From: Dicaeum eximium
Lineage: Eukaryota > Chordata > Aves > Passeriformes > Dicaeidae
Length of the DNA stretch: 64,000 nt
NCBI GenBank assembly: GCA_013396995.1
Contig: VWZP01005240.1
Location: forward strand, 1,744,639 to 1,808,638
Direction of reading: 5' to 3'
Shown piece by piece: positions 48,511 through 57,831 of the stretch. A program made the translations under genes and the position numbers. A model generated the notes under the pieces. The model was given only the letters and a program-made list of their open reading frames with translations. It did no database searches and was not told the DNA's origin. The stretch's first letter is position 1; every line of letters begins with the position of its first letter.

Positions 48511-48622
48511 GATGTGGCACTTAGGGACATAGTTTCGTGGTGGCATTGACAGTGCTGGGTTACTGGTTGAACTCAATCATCTCAGAGATTTTTCCAACTT
48601 AACTGGTTCTATGTTCTCTGTT
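48511..48622 (+). mobile_element. CR1 LINE 3' end, about 110 bp
   Basis: Sense CR1 3' end of the subfamily reading 'agatgtggcacttagggacatagttt', 'gtgctgggttactggttgaactc' and 'aatcatctcagagatttttccaactt', ending 'ggttctatgttct'. It is heavily 5'-truncated. Confidence 0.85.
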
Positions 48623-51475
48623 AACAGGGCCAACCAATGATACCATTCCCAGTCAGCAGTTATCCACAGGCATGGCTACAACAGCAAGCCTACTGAATTC
48701 ACAGCATAAGGCATACAACCTGGTTCTTTCTATGATTAAATGACATCATGAGCTTCACCCCTTAGGTTCAAGAAATATATTTTTTGGGTGGAAACTCCAT
48801 TTGAAGTAGAAATGACAGTTCTTTGTATGATTCACTGCTGCTTCTGCAAAAGCAATAGAAGGAGGAATATAGTGAGCACTGAGTTGTATACCATGTGAAG
48901 AACAAATGGTTTGTCACCCTATGGCTGCAGTCAGATGTAAAAGAAGGCATTTTGTCACACGTGTGGGAACAGTGCAGGTCAGTGGTCCTTTGTACACATG
49001 AAGAGGCACATAGAGATTGTGGATTATCAGAATCTGCACACAGTTTTAGATCAGCTGCTGGGGTTATCATTAGCAAGCCAAAAAGATGGTCTTTTCCCTG
49101 TTAGATTTAGGAACAACAGGCACTTCCTCCTGCAATATCATCTACAAAAGAATGGTAGGAGCAAACCTGTGCTTGAGTCCTGGAAGCACTGGAAGGTACC
49201 TGAGCTGCTGGCTTGCTGTGCACTTTAGCAGTTTGTCAGGGCTGGGATGGTTGTAGTGCAGAGCAAACCTCAGCTCCTGCTTCATATCTGGCTGTTCCTA
49301 TGAAAACTAATTTGTTGCAATTAACTAAATTAGAAGGAATCAGTAACTTCTTTTGTTTCTAAAGAACACTGCTATATCTGGATTTATGACACAGAAGATG
49401 ACCCTGGACATCCTTGTTTCTAGACTGAAATATAGGAAATAGAAACAAAAAATCTTACTGGGTTTAAGACATGCATTCATAGTAGGTTAAATTAGGTCTG
49501 TTGTAGACCTAGACCACAACTACAGCAGTGGTGATGGGTAGAGCTAAACACAACCTCTCAGCCATAGCTGGTGACCATGGTGAACTGTGTTCATATGCAA
49601 TTTTTTTACCTCCATCTCTAGTCACATTTTGTCCCATTCCAGAAGAGCTGCCAGGGCAGGAGGGCCAACAGGTATTCCCCGGAGATGTGCTCTGAGGTTG
49701 TGTCTGAAGACCTGTGCTGGGGAGCAGAAAGGAGGTAGTAGGCACAGAAAAGAGCCACACCATGGGGTCTGTGAGGTGATCACTGTGAAAATGGGCTTTT
49801 CCTGCTCCAGCTTTTCATCCTTCGCAGTACAGAAAGCAGTCTGACAGCATGTGCTCCTAATTCTTTTGGAAAGTCAGGGACACTGAAGGACCATGAAAAT
49901 CGTGTTTTTATTATGTGATGATAAGGCTGTACATGGTGCAGCCTGAGCCAGGGCTTATGGAGACATGCAGGGGCATGATGCCTGTTGGAATAGCATTGGA
50001 CTAATGGCCTGAGCAAGGCAAATCTGAGAACTCATCCATACAGTTTGTAAAAAGAGGACCCTCGGGCAGTCCCTTATGCCAGACTTATCATGGAATTTGC
50101 CTCCCATCAGGCTGGTCTAATAATTCCAAATTTAGTTTTGGGAGCTATATGACAGACCAGGTGATCTGTTTACAAGTGGGTCTTTATCTGGCAATATTGC
50201 CAGCAGAATTTCCAGGGGACTGCTACTGCCATAATTTAATAGTTGTCTTGATGGTCTGGAGGTAAATAAAAACTTGCAAATAAAAGAAGAGCATACAGAA
50301 AGGCCAGCAAAGTGATAGAGTGTGGAGGCAGCGTGAATTGAATAGCTGTGTTTGTGAAATAAATGTGTTTTAATAAAAAACGTTTGTGAAGTCATCTTAC
50401 TAGGAGCAAATCATGCAAGTTGATGTAACTGCAGACCATGTTCCCTGTAAAAGGAAACATTAAAGGAAATGAGGGGTCACTATGTACCAGATCATCACAA
50501 TCTAGTGGCATAGAGGAATCTTGTTGAATAGAGGAATTCTGCAGCCCTGCAGTGAGTGCATAAATGGGAAGGGATACTGAACAAGCACAAGGCATGGGGG
50601 AACAGGGACCAACAGCATTGCAGGGACCAATACTAAATTGAAATGTGCAGGTCACCTTCCCTTTTCTGCTGATATTGAGAAAAATAGAAACACTGGAAAA
50701 GCTGAACTTCATTAAAGAAAAAAGTGTAAAGAATTCAGTGTGTTTAATTTATCATGTAGAAGTCTGAGAGATGATTCAATTATTTGATTAAAGCACAGAA
50801 TAGATATGTATACTATCTATATCTAAACTAACTGGGCAATAAAGCATTTCTTCATCAGTTAGACAGAGGTGTGGAAAGAATCAATAGTTGTAAATTAAGA
50901 GTCTTCCTCAGGCAACTTCTGTAAATAAAACCTATTTGAAGACTGGATGCTGGGTATGAATACTAAAGTATCTTTCACAGTAATGCAGGCAGATTGTGGA
51001 GACAGTGGGATATCAACATGCAGGAGTGTGAAGAACAAGTTTAAAACTGAAGAGTCACTTGAAGGCCCCTCCCAAATAACAGTGGAATGGGAGTCTTTGG
51101 TGCACTGCCTGCCTGTCTCCTAGTGCCTTCCAGGAACTAATTCCTCCTGACATGAAAAAGTATACCAGAGAGCCAACAGGCTAGGACTATGTCCCAAGAG
51201 TCCACAGGACAGGATGGACTGGGGGAGCCATCTATTCAAGTATTTTGCCTCACCACCTTCTAAGTCCCCCAGAGCCTACGGTCACCCACACATTCGCACA
51301 GGGTTATTGGTTTAAACATGCACACTTCAGACATAGCTTGGTAGTCCCAGTTTGAACTAGAGGCAGCTTGTGGGGATTTCTGTGAACATGAGACCCTTTG
51401 TATTGATCAGGCTGAACCCTGTAGTGTTCACTGATTTCAGCCTCTACTACAAGACATCCCCATAAGGCCCAGGAT
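48623..51475. other. intergenic, no gene recognised
   Basis: Short frames only. The part near 50600-50900 has a faint look of a very old LINE but could not be supported. Confidence 0.4.
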
Positions 51476-51776
51476 CATAAAAAGGAGGGAGAGCAATTTT
51501 TTTACCCAGACAGATAATGATAGGACAAGGGGAAATAGTTTTAAACTAAATAGGAAAGATTTAGATCAGATGTTAGGAAAAAATTCTTTACTGTGAGGGC
51601 GGTGAGACACTGGATCAGGTTGCTCAGAGAAATTGTGGGTGCCCTATCCCTGAAAGTGTTCAAAGACAAGTTGGATGGGGCATTGAGAAACCTGGTCTAG
51701 TAAAAGGTATCATGCCCATGAAAGGGAAGTTGGAACTAGATGATCTTTAAGGTCCCTTCCAAACCATTCTGTCCTC
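51476..51776 (+). mobile_element. CR1 LINE 3' fragment, about 300 bp
   Basis: Sense CR1 with 'aatgataggacaaggggaaatagttttaaac', 'aaaaattctttactgtgagggcggtgagacactggatcagg', 'tgttcaaagacaagttggatggggc' and 'ctagatgatctttaaggtcccttcc', ending 'aaaccattctgtcctc'. Confidence 0.93.
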
Positions 51777-54299
51777 TTATATCCTACCCTCCTACGATAC
51801 TCTAGCCCCAAGTCAGAGGTGCCAATAGCTCCATACCAGCTGTGACCATGGCTGTGCTCAGCTTGCTTATCTAAACCTCTTTCAGGGGCATAACCCTGAA
51901 TGCTAAGTAATTTCTCTGATTTGCTGATTTGTCCCCTGGTTTGAACCCATGTGGTCATTACTTCCTTTTTCTATACACTGAGACTAACAGATCTACCTTA
52001 GGAAAATGAGAAGTGACAGGGAAGGACATGAACACAGGAGCACAGGCACCACACTAGAACAGTGACAAAGGTACACAGCCAGCTTTTTCATCTGGACCAC
52101 CCATATTCTTCCAGAACTGCTTTCAGGTACATTTCAGGATTTGGAATACAAATAAGGGCTGCTCCATGCCAGCTGGACTCAGTGCTGGAAAAAGGTCCTA
52201 GGTCTTTTTCATTTGCTAGCACACATGTTGTCTGGCTGTTTTAGAAATTCTCCCTGCCCGGGATATTCCTCTACCTTCTTTCCTGTATCATTGGTAATGA
52301 AAAAGGTATCAGTTTTAAATACAGGATGCTACTTATTCTGAGTTACAGGGGAAAAAATAAAAAGCAGCAATAGGCAAATCAATCTTACTTGTTAGTATTG
52401 CATAATCAGAGGAGCATTTTTCTAGGAGTATGATTATATATACATATACATGTACATATATATATTTACATACACATCTTTCTCACACATGTGGTAAAAA
52501 AAAAAGCTACTTGATAACTATTGAAAGCAACCCTGCATTTCAGAAGCGCAGACCTTAATTTTGCTTTAAATGACATATGGTAGCAATATGAATGTAACAT
52601 AAACTGAGTCTGATGAATAAGTTTAATATTCCAGGGGAAAAAACCACAGATAATTCCACTGATTTCTCAGCATATTTTTGAAAAACAAAATTAAAAATTA
52701 ATTCTTTATGGGATATTAAATGTACTATGAAATAAAAGGTTTTAGTATTACAGATCTAGATGAGTTATCAGTGCACTATGAAAATAATATTCCTGTCCTG
52801 AAACATATATGTAAGTCCTTTGCTGTGCCTTGCTGACCTCCTTGGAGGCAGTGTTGCGAGAACAGACTGTCATCCAATGTCCTTTACCATCAATAGAAAG
52901 AACCTCGTGAGTCTCAGTTATCTTTGGATCAGGTCCCAGAACATTCCCAGATCTGCAGGACTTGGAAGACCATAAAATTTTCTTATGAAGAAAATCCTGA
53001 TCCTGCTGCTTCTTAGATAAATAAATTTAGATGATCTCAGTAAGACTGAGATCCATCCATGATACATAAATGCATAATCCTCTAATTTGTGGTAAGGCGT
53101 GTATTATTTCAAGTCATTAATCAACACATTACTAAACACAAAATCTGTATGGAAATTATAATTACAGCTCTTATTCAGCCACCTAATTGATTTTTAAAAT
53201 TGTTTATTTTATTTTATTTTATCACATTATTTTAATGCAATAAAATGTGACTCTACCACATGCTTCTGAGTCAGCTGAAAAACATCCTGAATAAAATTGC
53301 CATCAGCCAGACATACCAAGAGCAGGTGAATGGTATCCTCTGGGCTGTTCACATCGATCTCCCCTGCTTCCCTCCTGCTTATTACCTGTTGTAATTAAAA
53401 CAGTGAAGGGTAGATGGCTCACAGAATGGGATTCTTAGCAGGTGATGCTCCCATTTAATGACCTGAAATTTCAACCTCCATTCCTTTGTCTGCAGAATGA
53501 AGAAGAAGTGATTTAATCATGCAGAAGAAAAGAGAAAAAACATGATCTATTTTACTTTCTTTATTCATTTTCCTCCACTTTTCTGGCCGGCAGCAGAAAA
53601 CATGATCTGGGAGGAGAGTTATAGAGATGGACAAACAGATGAATTATATGTTGCTTTTTGTATTAATGAGAATTTGACTGTCTTACCACTTTCAGTAATG
53701 AATCTTAAACACCATGTTGTGTCATGTTATGTTGGACAAATCATTTATCTGGAGTATATGTAAGACTAATAAGAAAACAGTGAGCTGAGCTTTTTTCTAG
53801 ACCCTAAGGCTGTATAAACAGTCTCAAATCAATCTTTTTTGTTCTGCTTGCTAAGAAACCATTATGCAATCTGTCTGCATCCATCACAGCACAGGTCATC
53901 ATTTGACATTCCAAGCAGGGAGGACCTCATAGTAACCCCCCAGATTCAGATGAAGGCTCCATCTGGGTCAGTATCCTGTGCTCAGCGCTAACCTGAAGTA
54001 AATGCTGAAGAGCAAAGACAAGAAAAGCGTCTATGAGACCTTTCCTGGCTACCTTCCTGGCCTCGGGCTACCTTCAGTTCATGGGATTTCCTGAGCCAGG
54101 AGTGGTTTCCCTGCGTCTTCCCGACTGTGCACCAAGCATTTGTCCTATTTTCCCTTCAGCATGGCTAAGCATTTTCTGTCCGTAACATTCACTGGCAAAT
54201 TGTCCCACAGGGCTTATTAACTTTGTATGACAAAATATCACTGCTTTTTGCATGTTCTTTAGTTGTCACTCCTTGGCTTTACTTTGATGGCCCCTGGTT
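51777..54299. other. intergenic, no gene recognised
   Basis: AT-rich. It includes a TA/CA simple-sequence patch at 52435-52475. Short frames only. Confidence 0.4.
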
Positions 54300-55390
54300 T
54301 TTGTATTAATTGAAAGACAGTCTAGGCTCCAGACCACTCATGGCTCTGTAAATACTGGCCATATTTACAGTGAAACATTGGCCATAAATCTCATTAGTGG
54401 GCTCTCTCTCTCAAGCTGAAGAGTCCCTGTCTGTTCATGTTTTCCTATTACAGAAGCCATTTCATATCTACAGTTATCTTGGCAGCCCTGCTCTAACTCC
54501 TTTCCAGGTCCACTCCAGGGAATGAGAACTGCACATGGTATTCAAGGTTGGGGCAAACTGTGGATTTATGCAGTAGCACAACATTTTCTGTTTTGTTCTC
54601 ACATTCCTTTCCTGACAATTTCTAAGTCTCCACATGACTTCTGAACACTGCTGAGCGCTGACCTGATGTTTTCAAAGAACTTTCTATTCTGATCCTCAGG
54701 TCTTGCTCCTGTATGGTAATGGCCAAGAGGTCATGAATCTTCATGTGGAACTAGGGAATTTTTGCTTGCTATGCGCATCGCTTTGCATGATCCATCCTAA
54801 ACTCTTTTCAGGTCCTTCTACAGTTTCCTACAAACTGCATTCAGCTTTAGTCTGCAAAACAATTCTCTCATAAGCCAATTTATTATTTGTACCATCTGAT
54901 CTCTTTTCTGGGTCATCTGTGAACATACTAAATGGGACAATTTTCAGCCTAGCTCTCTGTTGAACTCTTCTGGGATCAATTCTTCCCTTGCAAGAATTAA
55001 ATGTTTGCCCCTGTCCTGCATTTCCTATCTGGAATTCAGTTCTTTATTTATTCTAGGATTTCTCTCCTTATTCCATTCCTTTGTTTCCAAAGAAGATTTT
55101 TTTAAGGATTTCTCTAAGAGCTGACAGGAAATCAAGTAGATTGTATCATTTAGATCACTTTTATCTACATGCTTGATGACCCCTTGAAAAACTCATTAGG
55201 GGTTTGCAAAACAGGATTTTCTTTCATGTAATCCGTGCTACTCTTCCCAAATGGGTCATATTGATCCATATGGCCTCTCATTCCATGCTTTATTACAAAC
55301 CCTACTTAACTGCCAGTGCAGATGTCCAGCTTACAAGTCTGTAATTGCCCACTCCCCGTATGAAAATCAGGGTACGAGTGCAACACGGTT
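54300..55390 (-). mobile_element. ancient, highly diverged CR1-like LINE relic
   Basis: On the plus strand the order of weakly preserved phrases follows the antisense 3' half of old CR1/L3 elements. These are 'caagctgaagagtccctgtctg', 'ctctaactcctttccaggtcc', 'tgggtcatctgtgaacatactaaa', 'tcaattcttcccttgc', 'ggatttctctaagagctgacaggaaatcaagtaga' and 'cagcttacaagtctgtaattgcccac'. All are decayed, so the element is much older than the other copies here. Edges are approximate. Confidence 0.5.
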
Positions 55391-56329
55391 ACTTACATCA
55401 TGAGCCATGACATTTTCTTTCTAAATCTTTCTGTCTCTACGTACCTATTGATCAATTCAATTGTTTCACCAGACTGACTTCCTGTCTTTCTGTTTCTCTC
55501 TATCTTTCTCACTCGAACACAAGTTTCTCATCTTTACATTTTACCTTTGAACATGAAAATGATGTCCAAGCTGGTGATCATGAGAAAAATTTAACAACTG
55601 GTAATATGTTTATAGCAAATTTTAACTTTAAAAGCACTGTATACATTTAACTTACATAATTCATTAATCTAACCTAACCAGGCTAGTAAATACAAATTTA
55701 CAGTGAGCTGGATATCTCTATATTTGGTGTTAAACTTCCATTATTTTCTCAAGATCTCTCATGTGCAAAGTACTTGCCTTAAAATCTCATAATCCTGGGA
55801 CTTCTGCTATCCAGACAACATTCTGCCAGTGATAGATACAGGATGGTCAGCAACTGCTGATCAATAGACATTGGGATTACTTTATCATAGGATGACAATA
55901 CTTGTCAAGGGCTAGAATTGATAAATTGTTTTCTGCAACCTAGGATTATTTTTTAATTTCACATCTGCACAGTCCTGTATCTTCCTTAATATTCAGTGCT
56001 CTTTACAGTTGCTTGCTTTTTAATTTTAGTTTAGCTTACTTAATCCTATGAACTCCCTAACAGTGCTTTATATTTTGCAAAAACCCAACTTCCTGCTACT
56101 GGTCTAGCATGGTAACCCAGAATACAAACTGACCATTTGATGGTCAATTTTATTTATTAATTTTTTATTGTCATGAATAGAAAATGAAAAAAAAAGATAC
56201 ATCCAAGAAACTAAGAATTGCAGATTTTGATGGTTGTCATTGTGCAGCAGAAATCACTGCAAGTTATAGCTACAAAATGCATAAAATCCATTAAATCCCA
56301 GTTTGGGATGTAAGGTACAATGCAGTTAT
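55391..56329. other. intergenic, no feature recognised
   Basis: AT-rich sequence with nothing specific recognised. Confidence 0.4.
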
Positions 56330-56755
56330 AATCACCTGTCATGGGCAGCGACACCTTCTGCTCAGAGCCCCATCCAGCGTGGTCTTGAACACTTTCAGGG
56401 ATGGGACATCCACAGCTTCTCTGGGCAACCTCTTCCAGTGTCTCACTACACCTACAGTAAAGGATTTATTTCTAATATCTAATCTAATCCTACTCTCTTT
56501 CAGTTTGAAGCCATTCCCCCTTGTCCTGTCACTGCATGCTCTTGTAAAAAGTCTCCATCTTTTTTTGTAGACTCACAACAAGTACTGGAAGGTTGTAATA
56601 AGGTCACCCCTTCTCTCTTCTAGGTTGGAAAATCCAAAGTGTCTCAGCCTTTCCTCATAGAAGAGGTGCTCCATCCCTCTGATCAAGGTGGTACCTCTTC
56701 CAGACTTTCTCCAGGGGTCCATGTCCTTTCTGTGCTGGGACCGCAGAGCTGGACG
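56330..56755 (-). mobile_element. CR1 LINE 3' fragment
   Basis: Antisense CR1 on the plus strand: 'cccatccagcgtggtcttgaacactttcagggatggg', 'acatccacagcttctctgggcaacc', 'tttctaatatctaatctaatcc', 'ttgaagccattcccccttgtcctgtcac', 'tcagcctttcctcatagaag'. The 3' end of the element lies at the left. It is paired in inverted orientation with the copy at 56925-57192. Confidence 0.92.
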
Positions 56756-56924
56756 AGTTATCTCCTGACATTACTGGACTGATCTGCTCAGATTCAACCC
56801 AAAACAGACATACTGGAAGCCAACTATTCATAAAATATAGTTATTGTCTTGTGCTGTGGGGGTCTAGCCATGTCAGACAACCTTCCCACAGGGATGACTG
56901 ATAGCTGGATTATTTAATATGGAC

Positions 56925-57192
56925 CGATTCATAATAGAACAAGACGTAATGGGCTCAAGCTGCGAGGGGGTGCGTTTAGATTGGATACTAGGAATAAATT
57001 CTTTACTGTGGGGGTAGTGAGGCACTGGAACAGGCTGCCCAGAGCAGCTGTGGATGCCCCATCTCCAGAGGTGTTCAAGCCCAGGTTGGGAGGGGCTTTG
57101 AGCCACCTGGTCTAGCGGGAGGTTTCTCTGCCTATGGCAGAGAACTAGAACTAGATGATCCCTTCCATCCCAAACCACTCTGGGATTCTGTG
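56925..57192 (+). mobile_element. CR1 LINE 3' fragment next to MED10 CpG island
   Basis: Sense CR1: 'gtttagattggatactaggaataaattctttactgtggggg', 'gtgaggcactggaacaggctgcccagagcagctgtggatgcccc', 'gaactagatgatcccttcc' and 'ccactctgggattctgtg'. It ends about 155 bp before the minisatellite upstream of MED10. Confidence 0.93.
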
Positions 57193-57349
57193 TTCCTACG
57201 TTTTGGTTCCACTGCGGGGTTTATTATGAAGCACAACCTCTGCCTGTGGCCGCTTCTATTTCTTACACGGGGCGAAGACGGCTCAGAGCAGGCAGGCAGA
57301 GGCCCCGTTCGAGCGCACAGAGCTGGGCTGTGCCGGCTGTGCCCGCTGT

Positions 57350-57550
57350 CCCCGCGCTGTCCCCGCGCTGTCCCTGCGTGTCCCCGCGCTGTCCCCGCGC
57401 TGTCCCTGCGCTGTCCCTGCGCTGTCCCGGCGCTGTCCCCGCGCTGTCCCTGCGCTGTCCCTGCGCTGTCCCCGCGCTATCCCTGCGCCGTCCCTGCGTG
57501 TCCCTGCGCTGTCCCGGCGCTGTCCCCGCGCTGTCCCGGCGCTGTCCCGG
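57350..57550. repeat. 11-bp GC-rich minisatellite upstream of MED10
   Basis: Eighteen consecutive units of the form CCCNGCGCTGT run from 57350 to 57545, then a partial unit. Sixteen units are 11 bp and two are 10 bp (CCCTGCGTGT at 57372 and 57492). The fourth base is C, T or G in different units. Because 11 is not a multiple of 3, every frame cycles through the unit. This explains the long Pro/Ala/Cys/Arg-rich and Gly/Thr/Ala/Gln/Arg-rich frames on both strands (57190-58069), which are not genes. Confidence 0.97.
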
Positions 57551-57709
57551 TTTCCCCTCACGCGCCGGCGGCGGGAGCCCGGACGCTGCCGCCCGTGAGG
57601 GGAGGGGGCGTGGCTTGAGCTGGGGGCGTGGCTTGACCCGCCTCGCGCCTCCCTCCCGCGCAGGCGCCCGGGGGCGGAAGTGGCGCGAGCGGGGGAGGCG
57701 GCGGCGGCC
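57551..57709 (+). promoter_or_regulatory. MED10: MED10 core promoter and 5' UTR
   Basis: CpG-island sequence between the minisatellite and the MED10 ATG. Visible sites are two copies of GGGGGCGTGGCTTGA (57604-57618 and 57622-57636, 18 bp apart), which fit Sp/KLF-type GC boxes. An ETS-type CGGAAGTGG lies at 57675-57683. A YY1-like CCATGGCGG lies at 57708-57716, overlapping the start codon. There is no TATA box, consistent with a housekeeping promoter. The transcription start itself cannot be fixed from sequence. Confidence 0.7.
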
Positions 57710-57831
57710 ATGGCGGAGAAGTTCGACTCCCTGGAGGAGCACCTGGAGAAGTTCGTGGAGAACATCAGGCAGCTCGGCATCATCGTCAGCGACTTCCAGC
57801 CCAGCAGCCAGACGGGGCTCAATCAGAAATT
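57710..57831 (+). CDS. MED10: MED10 coding exon 1
   Basis: It encodes residues 1-40 and two bases of a split Leu codon (TT|G). The donor is GTGAGG at 57832. Confidence 0.97.

Noticed and set aside
50600..50900. Faint resemblance to a very old LINE 3' region
   Set aside because: Too few ordered landmarks to support a call; a profile search would be needed.
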